64,000 nt of DNA from Lamellibrachia satsuma (Eukaryota > Annelida > Polychaeta > Sabellida > Siboglinidae), in NCBI GenBank assembly GCA_033239005.1, contig BSQZ01000011.1, positions 1,814,001 through 1,878,000 on the forward strand. Direction: 5' to 3'. Each line of letters begins with the position of its first letter. The stretch's first letter is position 1. Below the pieces are notes generated by a model, which was given only the letters and a program-made list of their open reading frames with translations, did no database searches and was not told the origin of the DNA. Of this stretch, positions 45,278-58,749 are shown in pieces. A program made the translations under genes and the position numbers.

Positions 45278-48200
45278 CATGCACACATCTTTGTCAAATG
45301 CAACATCCAATTTTAAATGTTTTGAGATTCTGCACACGGCCTCTGCAAAAGAACTGGTCGCTGTTAGTTTTGTTGAAATATTAAAATCTATGTACTGTAT
45401 TTAACCCAATAAGTGTACGGCATGCATGGAAAAAAAATGGGCCATAAAAAAATTTCAAGGAGTCCGTTCTTATAAGCGTACACCAAAATAATATTGTTTC
45501 TCTAGAAAATAAGGTAACTGTTTAACACTAGTGTCATTTGGTGACTAACGCAGAACAAATGAAAAGTGATGCCAATTGTCTAATACCAGATGGTGACACT
45601 TTTCAGTTGTTCCAAACTAGTCAACTTACAATAATTATGGATCCTGCCGATTAAAAAAAGGGGTGTATGCTAATTAGGGCAGGCTTAATAGGTCGAATAC
45701 GGTATGCCAAATTAAAACAATCAAATAATACTGCACCATAAAAAATAACGTATATGAACAAATATAGAGTATTTGAAACCAGGGTCTCTAGAGAAGGGAA
45801 AGGTTTCTCACCGGATGAGGGCGCTGTCCTGGAGAAGTTCGCGACTGAGATTGAGGGGAATGTCCTCACTGTCCACCACACCTGTCAACGACACAGGTAG
45901 CAATGACATGTATGTGCATATATAGATGACATGCATGCATGCATGCAAACACATTGGGGGGGCACAGGTTGGAGCGCCGGACTGCCAATCGGGAAGACCA
46001 GGGTTCGGGTGCACTTGCAGCCGTTTTGAAGCTTAGGCAACTATGTTCGCCCCACCACATTGCACGTGTCTTCTGGAAGAGACACTACTTTACGTTGTTG
46101 GTCTCTTCTATCTGGTGTCTATGCCAGGGGAAGTAAAAGAGAGGTAAATCATGTCATGGACTCAAAGTGTTGGTGATCTATCTTCAGAACTCACTAGTGA
46201 CAGAATAATCAAATGGAGATCATTTATCGGAAGAAGAAATTTTTTATCTTACATGACTCGAATAAGGTCTTCTTAAAACCTTTGGTTGGAAAAATGATTT
46301 GACTAGGACCAGATGAATCCAGAATGACCCAGGAATCTAGTATCAACTATGACGCTGTTTGTGCAAATGCATTATCCTGTTTTGAACTGAAACCTTGCGA
46401 AAAAGATTTTTTGCAAGTTACCTGATCTAGCGATCAAAGTCAACTGTTTTGATGATTTAGCAAAAATATGCACTTTAAACCGACTGCACTTAAACTACAG
46501 ATTTGAACAACAACGGACCTGATTCATGATTGGCTAAATGAGCTGCGGAAGCAGAGTTTACATGAAGTGATGGGTCACGACGATGGCAGGAATTTAAGTA
46601 ATGAATTAATAGCAACCCTGTGATATGTTTATTTGACAATGCAAAAATCATGTCATCATCGTATCGCTTTGGGTAAATACAGCTTTAGCTTGATTCAATT
46701 AATTTGCAGTCAAGATGACAGTACTGCATGAACGACACACAGTAGACAGAGCTAAGGTGTGACTGGACGTGATGTGATGTTGGAGACAAAGACCACATGA
46801 CCACCTACCTTTAACGAAGCGCAGCCACCGAGGCAGAATGTGATTGGCCTTGGCAATGATCATCACCTTGCGACTGTAAAGAGTTACAGCAACATCCGTC
46901 TCACGACTCATGTCAAACAGGGCTGCAACACACACCATAAGTCTCAGTTCTGGTGGCTGTCATGCTCTCTACTGACTGTCATGCTCTCTATTGGCTGTCA
47001 TGCTCTCTATTGGCTGTCATGCTTTCTATTGGCCATCACACTCTCTACTGACTGTCATGCATCCTGTTCTCCAGCACTCTCTTGGCCGTCAAGCTCTCTA
47101 TTGCTCTATTGGCTGTCACATTCTCTATTGGCTGTCATGCTCTCTATTGCTCTATTGGCCGTCACACTCTGTATTGGCCGTCATACTCTCTATTGGCCAT
47201 CATATTCTCTATTGGCCGTCACACTCTCTATTGGCCGTCATGCTCTCTATTGGCCATCACACTCTCTATTGGCTGTTACACTCTCTATTGGCCATCATGC
47301 TCTCTATTGGGCGTCATGCTCTCTATTAGCTGTCACACTCTCTATTGGCCGTGATGCTCTCTATTGGCCATCATGCTCTCTATTAGCTGTCACACTCTCC
47401 ATTGGCCGTGATGCTCTCTATTGGCCGTCATGCTCTCTATTAGCTGTCACACTCTCCATTGGCCGTGATGCTCTCTATTAGCTGTCACACTCTCTATTGG
47501 CCGTCATGCTCTCTATTGGCTGTCATACTCTCTATTGGCCATCATGGTCTCTATTGGGCGTCATGCTCTCTATTAGCTGTCACACTCTCTATTGGCCATC
47601 ATGCTCTCTATTGGCTGTCATACTCTCTATTGGCCATCATGCTCTCTATTGGGCGTCATGCTCTCTATTAGCTGTCACACTCTCCATTGGCTGTGATGCT
47701 CTCTATTGGTCGTCATGCTCTGTATTAGCTGTCACACTCTCTATTGGCCGTCATGCTCTCTATTGGCCATCATGCTCTCTATTGGTCGTCATGCTCTCTA
47801 TTAGCTGTCACACTCTCTATTGGCCATCATGCTCTCTATTGGCTGTCATACTCTCTATTGGCCATCATGCTTTCTATCGGCCATCATACTCTCTCTCTCA
47901 GCCATAATACATTCATCTGTTGACAACTTTAACACTGTATATCAATTTCAAGGCCACCTAACCCTTTCAGTTTGATGCACCTCTGAGCCCAGGGGTTCCA
48001 AGGATTTAGGCGTGATAGAAGTTTTCGTGTTATCATTATTAGTATAATGCTCTCTGTTTGCTGTCATATACCCCACTGGCCGTCACGCTCTGCATTGGCT
48101 GTCACACTCTCTATTGGTCGTCATGCTCTCTACTGGCTGTCACGCTCTCTATTATTATAACCAAATTTCCTACAATACACTGCAACAAAAACTGTCTTCT

Positions 48201-51200
48201 GATCACATAACAACACAATCCCAAAATGCTTGTGGACGGACCCCTCCCCTCCGTGGTACCCGCCAACAACTTACTGGGCTTGTACTCGGGGACATAGAAG
48301 AGGGCTCGGATGTTGAGGGGAGCGTCTGCCTTGTAGTGCAGGTAGAAACGAGGTTTGTCAAATGAGTTCGAGATGAACCTGTAGAACTCTTCATGCATCT
48401 CTTCTGTGATGTCACGAGTTTCAGCTGACCAGAGCGCCTGCAAAACATGAAATTTAATGACAGTAACTGAAAAGTATGTGAAGTTCACCATTCTTATAGC
48501 ATAGGAGGGTGTCGAGTCTTAATATTAATGCCTAGACCACATCTTTCCCAAGCTGATCTATTTATTGATTTTGTTCTGATACCAATTCATGTTTGTGAAT
48601 AAAATGCTACTAATCGAAACCTGCAGTCTGTTAGAGGTGTTACCAGGGCGGACATATTTAAAAATGTCAAGATAAGAGAGGACACCTTTATTCCTGAATC
48701 TATCACAGATGTCATCAAACACAGAGGACTCAGGTAGTTTGGGTACGTTTGCCTATGCAAAGATATAACATCGACAGCAGAGCGGCATGCCATAAACAGA
48801 ACAGAATGGAGGTCAGCGAGGGGTCACTATGGCCTAGGTATTTAAGTCAAGTAAGTGAACCAAAGCAATGAATAAGACTGAAGAAAAGGATAGTGAAACA
48901 TTGGAACAGAACAGTTCCTAGAAGCAGGAAAACAGGTTAGGGCACATCATGAGAAGTGAAGCACTTATGAAGTTGGTTACAAAGAAAAAGATTGGTCGGA
49001 GGAAACAATTAGGCATATTGGACAGGCTGAAATAAAAATATGAAAACATGAAGAGACAGGCAGAAGACTGGACATACTGGGGAAAAAAGGGAATGGAGCC
49101 AAGAACCTGCCACAGGGCAGAAAAAGAAAATACTCATTATGTAAATACTGCACAACAGCTACTCATCTATAAATTGCCAGCTCCATCTGCAGTCAGATAT
49201 GCATTGCCAGTCAGCTAAATATCCACTGCCAGTCAGCTAAATATTCATTCATTGCCAGCTCCATGCACCGTACAATTGTGTATTGTGACAAATGTATCAG
49301 TATTTACACCTATAAATTAAATTAAACTCGAAGGAGCTAGCAATGTTCAGCTATAGCCACAAAGATATTCATATATATACCTCAATACAACAATGGTACC
49401 TGCATAAAATAAGTCCACTTACCTGAATAACGTTCACTTTCTTGCCATTCAAATAGATTGGAACGCCAACAAAGTTGCTGTATTTTTTGATAACCTCTGC
49501 AATAAATGCATGACCATCAGAAACCACTACAACATTACCAAGGTTTGGGTTAAATTTTTATGGTCACTGCATAAGGAAGGGTTGTCTACTTTCTTTCGGT
49601 GGAAAAATAAGCCATTAAATGTATTTCAGCGAAGGAGACTTGGAGGTATTTCTGTAAATTCTTAGTGAAGCTAATCTACAATTGCATAAAAAATTACAAA
49701 GGTCACCAAATGGTAAAAAATAGTGGTCTGTGTCCTTATAGCACCAAGACTTATTGTCAGGACAATCCTAACTGGAATAAGGAAAATAGGACTTCTGCCA
49801 TCAACACCGGTCTATTCAGCCATTCTTAGATAATTTCTTAGTATTTCATTTTTGTCTACAGTGATGCACATCTAATCATAGATACGTGATGCAACACGCA
49901 GCTCAGATAACAATGGTGCATCTGTTAATTAGAGCCAAACGCTCAAGTCGGAATATGAGTGGCCAGAAATCTGTAATCCATCAAGTTGATTTCAGCAAAA
50001 ACCACGACATTCGTTTATCCACCAGATCTCAGTGGCCTCAGTATGGAGATGAAGTGTTTTCATCTGAGCAAATATGAATCAAAATTGTCGTATTTTTTGT
50101 TGCTCTCCAGATGCCTGCTTCACTCAAGGCTGAGTTATTCCTAGTTTTACCACATTTATGCACTGCTAAAAACCTTTAACTAACCATAATTTATCAATAT
50201 ATCAAGTAAAGGTATCAATATATCAAGTAAAGGTATCAATATATCAAGTAAAGGTATAATTATGCTTATGAAAATAGCCTTGAATCTTGTTTATCTTTCA
50301 ATAAAGAAAATGTCAGTATTTCAAACAAAACAATACGAACCCTTGATCATTTCTTCTTTGGCAAAGTCGTAACAATCGCCCTTGAGATGAAGGGTGATCT
50401 TTGTGCCCCTCTCCACCCCCTCAGCTTCTGAGATGTTATATGTCCCTAGACTGTCACACAAAAGGTTCCTTCTTAAAGCAACATTCATCAACTCAAGGCA
50501 GGTAATTTTAGCATTCATTTGCAGTTTGTGAACCTAACAACCGAATGAGCAAGATCAGTGATTTTTGCATCAAAACCTGTGGCCGTACTATGGACCCAAA
50601 AAGGGAATGAGCAAGATTGCCACAATTTGGCAACATTTTTACTATGATTTTGACATTTGGACTAACAATATTTCTGTATATGTGGTGCCACCTACTGGAC
50701 GCCTTTGGAAGGATAATTAAAAAAATTCTACAAATTGGAATAACTAAATCGCTGACAGGAAACAGTGGCGCCACCTACCCATCGGAGTGCCAACTGTAGC
50801 CGACCGAGTCTGGTTTGCAGGAGCGTGTGTAGACGTTGACGCTATCGCTGACCATGAAGGTTGAATAGAACCCCACTCCAAACTGACCAATAATGTTCTT
50901 GTTCACCACTCCATCCTTCTCCCCCAGCTGCTGCAGGAACTCCTGTAGTAAGTAGGTCATACGTCAGTCAGGTCAAAGGTCACCAAACAAAGCAGTGTTG
51001 TTGGCATTGTACTGAGCATTATGACATGGTGAAACATCTAACATGCACCAATTCACCAATCTACTGATATGTTACAATTGTTAGCAAGCAGGTTTAATTT
51101 TAACTTTGCATAAGACCTATAGGGGTTATGAGGGCTTAATTTGGCATGGTGAACCAATATGAATGCTTGGAATGACCAAGGCTGAGGGAAGGAAGGAAAG

Positions 51201-52966
51201 TGGTTGGGCCCTGAAGGCTGTCATTTGGGAGGCACAAGTTGCATCTAGGAGTGCACAGTACAGTTAAATAAACATGCACAATCATAAAATCAGCAGTAAA
51301 TATTTTCTGAAGTGAGGTTTATATTTGCCATAACACAACACAATAACAACAAAATTAAAGTGATATGCCATTCCTACTATTATTTTCAACGTGTTACAAG
51401 AAACATATTTTTGTTTTACATTATCTACAAACAGAAGCTAAAATGTTGCCTAGATATTGCCATGAAAAACTCAAATAATGTCTCCAATGTCTTAAAGCCA
51501 ATGGAGATGACGCTGACCTATTTATGATGACCTATTTATGTTGACCTATTTATATATGGAAATATCACGAGTAAAAGAGAAATCAGTTTATGACATCAAT
51601 AACATGCAGTATAAACAGCACTCAAGCACATAAAGTGGGCAGGAAATGACGACTTGAAATCAACACCCACCCCACCACAATGATGCAAATTTCGAGCATT
51701 ATTTCACAAACTCACCGTAGATCCTGACTTGGCAATCGTTCCGAGGTTAGAAATCAGCTCTTCCTTCGTCATGCCAATCCCAGTGTCCTAGAGAAACAAG
51801 CAGACGTAGTATGTTTCGCTTCTGTGGCTACAGTGACTAGACAAAATATGAACTTTTAAAATTTAATCAAGTTCTGGAAAAACACAAAATGCTCTAAAAA
51901 TAAATGAGGATGATGGAGGTGTTAGCGACAATCAGAGGGGCTGTTTTCAATCGTCAACAACTTCATAAATGTACCTACTGTATGTCTTCCACCCCTCCAC
52001 AGAAATGTACCTACTGTATGTCTTCCACCCCTCCACAGAAATGTACCTACTGTATGTCTTCCACCCCTCCATAGAAATGTACCTACTGTATGTCTTCCAC
52101 CCCTCCATAGAAATGTACCTACTGTATGTCTTCCACCCCTCCACAGAAATGTACAAAAAGGTGCCCCTTGGCATGATTTGCTTATCGCCTATTGCTCAGA
52201 AAAAAACATATTTAGAAGACACTAATTTGGTTTTGCGGCACATATTTTCAAATGCTGAAATGCTCTGACAATACAGGGATTTGTTATGCCTCTTTAAATG
52301 GAAACAAAGTCGTGGTTTTGGGCCTATGCTGTTTGCATCCAAACTCAACTTATGTAACATACGTTGGCCTTTGTTTACTAACCTACTCCCTCTTTCTGAC
52401 AAAATTGCATGTTTGTTTGAGACTTTGCGTTGGTTCTGTGTATGCCAGCTTCATTTAATATGTCAAGCATAGTCTTGGTTACCTGATTTTCATAGAACAG
52501 CTCATGGCTTCTCGGTCACGCTGGTTAAAGCGACTAACAACAAGGCACTAGCTAAAATGCTTTTTCTGTGTGTGCACAAAGTTTAATATTGTATGTACCA
52601 CATGCCAAAATAAAATAATTAGGACAAATTTATTTATAGGTAAAATTAAATGTTTAATGCATCTGACTCACAAAGTGCACATAAAATTTGAAGCTAATGA
52701 GATGAGCGATCACATGGTTTTGTGACGTCAATGATGATTTGGGTTTACATTCAGTCAATGATTTCTATGCAATGTTTCAGTATAGTTTCACTCGCGATAC
52801 TATAGCGAGTGATGGCTATGTCAATTGAGCTAGCAGCAAGTGATACCGCACAACCACCTTCGAATTTGGCTCTTTCGAGCAGTTTAGCAACGCCAGTAGC
52901 CTTTGACTTATTTATTTTCTGGCTGCACCATGAAAACAAACACATAGAGCTGCCAAACTTCTCCTC

Positions 52967-53030
<64 letters not shown>

Positions 53031-56000
53031 GTGATGTGGTCAGACATTACTCTTACTTGTACATAAAGATCAAAATAAACAAAAACTTGTTATCTTCTAT
53101 GACTAGCTTCGCAGAGCTAGGCATAGGAGATACAGCTAGCTTTCGTTTTTGTAATTTGTTATTGTTACATGGAAGTAAGCGCAATGTTTGAACACTTTAC
53201 ATGTTTATATGCACGGTAAATATATGAGAAGTTTGGCGGCTCTAGGTGGTCATTTTCATGGTTAGGTCAGAATGTAAACATCGCAGTAGCAGGAGTAGTA
53301 CTGATGGTTGGTGGTGATTTCAGCCCTTGGATAATTCGGTCCAACTGCCATGTTATTTCGGCTTGGTGATTTCGGTGACTGATGTGACATGCAAGATCTA
53401 TTCAATTCTAGCTAGTAATTGATTAGCCTTCACTTTAAGGGTTTGTTATTCCAGTACTTGTCATCAAAGGGATGCTAAGTTTAACTAGATACTGTCGAAG
53501 TACTCTGCTTTGTATGTTTTGTACAGTGAGCAGGTGTGAATAAAACACCAGGCATCACATTCAAAATGATCTGTACATCAAAGACCATATGCAGCCGGCT
53601 CCGGTGTATTCACAATACAACAATCATTTATCACTGTCATTGGCTCATTGCCCCGTATTTGATTTAATAAAAAAATGGGGAGAATTTCCCCTGATGTGAA
53701 ATATAGAAACAAGATATTATGATAATTGTAATTTAATTTATATTATAAGATGAGTTTTAAGGATACAACGAACAGTATAAGTTCTAATGATCGTCTCATT
53801 GACTGCGTGTTAAAACGGAAAAAATTTAGCGCTGTATTTTATGCGAATGGAAGCAACAACTGTAAAAGTAGTTAAAAAGTTAATGTGAAAAAAATCTATA
53901 ACAAATGAGAGAATAAATAGAATGCTGTATTCACAGAAAGACATATTAAACTTCATGTGCTCGCTACACAATTATTTGGGCCGAGATCACTATGCCCCTT
54001 GTGCTCTGGGGCTGAAGTTACCAGAGTTGTGGGCCAAACTCTCCAGAAAATGCTGTCTAAATTCACTGGGCCGAATTCACCTGTATCTGCTCCGACAGCT
54101 CACTTCAATCCTAGATGGACCGTGGTTGTCGACGTTCTACGGACTGGTGACATCAACTTAGCTTCCACTACTGGGAATAATGTGGGCACCTTCCTCTTAT
54201 TCTATCTTTCAAAGAGATTTTAGCACCCGGATAACCCAGGGATACACCTTCTCTGGTCCAGATCGCAGTCAAAACAAGTTTTCTCAAAGCGAGCAAAGCC
54301 AGCTGTGTTTTGTCGACGTTTCGATTGACGTTTGTTTTTTTAAACAAAGTTGGCTCCATAGGGAACTTAAACTAACTACATGTTACTTTATTCTTACTAT
54401 TGTTTGCATCAAAATAAAATACCACACAATAAACCATTCTGATGCTCGCTTCTAAACAATCTCTATCGCTGTCAGTGGTACAGTGAATGAATGTAATATC
54501 TCACAGCACTTCCTTTTCATCAATGAGGTCACGTCAAACCTTGCCGACGACCGCAGGAAAAATATGCATAATCGAGGCAGGCCAGTAGAACAGAGTATTA
54601 TTTGGAATTATTAACTAATGGAATTCCAAATAATTTTGTTGTTGTTGTGGAAATATACTACAAGATGTAATATAGTATGATTTCAAGCAATCGTTGTTGT
54701 TATTCTCTTTAACATGTCAGCTCTCAGTCAACTGGAGAAAGTACCGGAATGTCCCACTTTTAGAGCATATTCTGAGCAAACCACTGGCGTGATATTCTTG
54801 ATCTTAGTTGCACATGGTTAGTTTTTATTATCTCTTAGGTGCATAGTCTCAAAACCATGACTTTTGTTTCGCTCTAAAGAAGGATATTGTTCAGTTTTGG
54901 GAAATGTAAATGATTACACACTGGACACGGGAACATGGATAAAAAATATGAAATATATAAAATGTGAGACAAAGTCCTAAATATGAACATCAAAGAAAAT
55001 TATTTAGGAGTTTCAGAGCAGTGCAGGAATGCTGCTTCAAAGGAAAATAAAATAAAGAACACTTTGGTTAATTAAGAAAAATATAACACGTAAGGAGATT
55101 GTTATGCCATATAGAGAATATCATATCCAAAGAATTATAGGAAATTATAGGAAATCACATTAAAATGTTTTATATTTGACCCTGCTCTGATTGCTACCTG
55201 TATAGTGAATGTTTTCTTCTCCTCATCGACTGCGATGTGAATCTCAAGGGGCACGTCTTGACTGGCATCACTGCCCAGTTCAGAGGTCGACATCTGCAGA
55301 TAGCGCAACTTCTCCAGCGAATCACTGCCGTTCGAGATGAGCTCTCGGATAAACACCTGCAACACGAGCAAACTAACGTCACAGCTATCCCAGCATGCAA
55401 CTGACCTCACAGCTATCCCAACATGCAACAGGTCAGCATAACATAGGGTCTCCAGAAATGGAAAATTAACTGCCGACATTATTATTTTAATTCACATTAT
55501 TAATTTAACTTATAGTTTGCCAACTGACTGGGGGCATCAGTATATTATTACATTGCTGCCACCTGGTGCTCAGTGAGAAACTTACTCAAATCAATGGAAA
55601 CCCATATAAAAGTTAGAACATGTAAGAATGGTCAGTTGATTGGTTGTATTTTAGACTGACCTCCTTGTCTGAATAGAGTGACTGTGCAACAATGTCCAGC
55701 AGTTTGCGGGTCTCTGCCTGGAACTCATGTTTGTCTGCAGCACCTGACAAAACACAGACAATAGGCAATTAGAAATACATGCATAAAAGGCTAGCTTCAC
55801 AAATGAATTATACAACAACTATACCATTACAGTTTCCAATTGAGGCACTATATTTAAACAATACTACTTATCATGATTGCCTAAAATTTAGCATTATATT
55901 TATTAGCTGCACCAGATGTTGAAAAACATTGAGGGTCAACTGCCCCCTGGAAAATGTGAACAATCCCATATGTAACTGCTTATGACAAACTGCAACTGCC

Positions 56001-58592
56001 ACAATATTAGTTGCATGGATTACAGGGAATACAACCCATCAATGCATGCGTGATTGAGTAATTCCTCACTCAACTGAACTTTATCATTATCATAATATCA
56101 GATCCACATAAAAATGTTTCATAATTCAAAACAAAACGCTTACTTGGTAGTTTAGGAGGACGAAATTTAAAAACTAGAAAGCAATAAACCTTGCCCCTGG
56201 GCAGCCATGAATCACTGACAAAATGTAGTGTCAGATGACTGATTTCACAATTCATAATGGGGTAACTCAGAATTTGGTTGTTAGTATGTATTTTAAGCAA
56301 GACATAGGTCAATATGGCAGGAATATTTTAATAGGGTAAGAGTGTTATTACATGTCAAACCTAATCCAACACCTATAATTGATATTTTTACAAAAATTGT
56401 CATATTTAAATACATCAACAAAAGTTCCATGTCAAATCAACCAATGGTCAAAAAGTCGACGAATTTGCTTAAATTTTAACCAATGAATAAGTAGCTCTCT
56501 CTGAGCACTTCTGCCAAAAAATAAGGAATTGTTATGTTAACTGGGGGTAAGCATCCCAAAACACACCTGTTATTTTAATCTGTTTTCAGGTGCTTTTAAC
56601 TTGAGAAGTTTACAAGCTACATATCTGAAATTTGCTTAATACGTAGACATATTGGTGCAGATTACATATACAAAATTAAAGAATGATGGGGCGAAGGACA
56701 ATGGGTGTACCGGGTGCACAAAAATGGAAAAGAAGATTTGTTTTCTGAGAAGGATTTCAGCAGTCTGTATTTCATAGTATAATGTCCAAATTGCTACCTT
56801 CTATTGTCAGGGATACTGGCAATAACCTATTAGTTCAGTAGGCTTCTAGTTGCCATACCTTCAGAATAATTCAGCCTTAAACTCTAACCTTTTCTATATT
56901 TTATGAATTTCAGCACCCAAAATGAGAATGTGAGACAAGCCCTATGACCACAATGTTTCTACTGTGCAGTCTTTTATTAGATAAACAACATATTGAAATT
57001 TCAGGATGGTATTCTGCCACATTTATTTTGGGTATATGTTTGGCCAATTTGGAAGAAATTTAGGAGAAAACACCATTGGATGGAACAGTGATTTTCAGCT
57101 GCAATATTAATTAAATGAGACAGAACACCATCCTGAAATTTTAATATGTTGTTTACCTAATAAAGCTGTATTTTTGGTGCTTACCCCCATTCACATAAAA
57201 GTGCTCAAGTATAGCCAATTATTTATTGGTAAACATTTCAGCAAATTATGATTCATCAACTTTTAAAATTTCCTAAAAATAGGTTGATTTGACACGGAAT
57301 GACCAAAATGAATACTCCTACACAAGTTCTTTCAGATTCCTATTTTCTAAATATTTCCCAAGCCTCACATCTGATAACACTGAATGATGGTTATTGGGAA
57401 ATGGCTGCTGCAGAATGCAGATAGTTATTGGCATGTGGGCCGGAACGTGGCACACAAATAGCATGAAACCCCTTCACTTAAAGGTCCCTCCGCAATTCAT
57501 TTGGTTGCTTGTTTCACTAATTTCAGACTCATTTCACAAAAAAATTGTACCACCCACCCACCCACCCACCCACTGCAGCAGGCTATCTCATTTCTACACA
57601 TATTTAGTCTCTGTGAAATTATCGGACACACTTGCAAATTATTTTCACTAGGTCAATTATTTTGACGATTTTAACAACTGATTGCAGTCTTTTATTCAAC
57701 TGATTGTGCATACCAGTTAACTAGTCACACGGGATAAATGTGGACATTAACGAACCTACCTTGCAATGAGTTAAATCATGTAGTAATGGCAGTGAACCCA
57801 TAAAACAATGTAATGCAGCCCTTTTTCTAGCTGTGTTTTTAAACTGGCACGTTTTGCACAGCTTATCAAACTAATAATTGGTATTGTAAAAATGTGTTGT
57901 CCAGGTTGAAACAAATATTCAGCTAGTATAACTTTAGAAATAAAGTGCAGCCTCATAGGTTTATCATAAAATCTTCCTATATAGGCAATATAGTATATAG
58001 TATAGTATAGTATATAGTATATACCCGGTAGGCAATATAGTATAAACTACATCTGTTCTAAAATACTGACTGTCGCTTTTTAAACACGTTTTACTGAACC
58101 ATATTTCAGAAATATACTTTGACAATTATCTCAATGAATATCCGTTTAATCTGAATGTTTCATAAGAAGAACGCTTGACCTGCTTTACAGCTGCCGAACA
58201 GACATAACTGTGCACCAATCCGCCACAAAACATAATTTCCAAGTAGAAATGTTATGAGTCTCCAGGGTTTTGACGTGGGCGATGATTTGTAACATTCGAC
58301 CAATACCAAGATTAGGTGGCGAGGCCGAGGCAACTAGGAGCCACTGATTGGGAATTACATTTGTTGGAGAATAAGACATAAATCAGTCATGCTGCGTGCA
58401 GTGACAGACAGGTGAATCTCTCATTCCCACAATGTCTGTTCATAGTTGTTGATCGTGTCAGATTCGGTGGGTTGAAATGTCGCTTTACCAACTGCACAAG
58501 GTTTGTTTTATGAAAATGTTATCTATCCAGATTGCTGGCAGGGTCTTTAACACCCATGAAATAGGCAAGAAACACATTTATTTGGCACAATG

Positions 58593-58664
<72 letters not shown>

Positions 58665-58702
58665 GATAACAATATATATATATATATATGATGATAATAA
58701 CA

Positions 58703-58749
<47 letters not shown>

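Noticed and set aside
46840..47907. Long open frames rich in [10 protein letters not shown]
   Set aside because: They are translations of a 19-bp minisatellite that stays open in all three frames; the known TRAP1 exon w9 is on the other strand beside it.
51947..52268. Frames on both strands with [12 protein letters not shown] repeats
   Set aside because: A 36-bp tandem repeat (12 codons) is open on both strands by its length; no family similarity.
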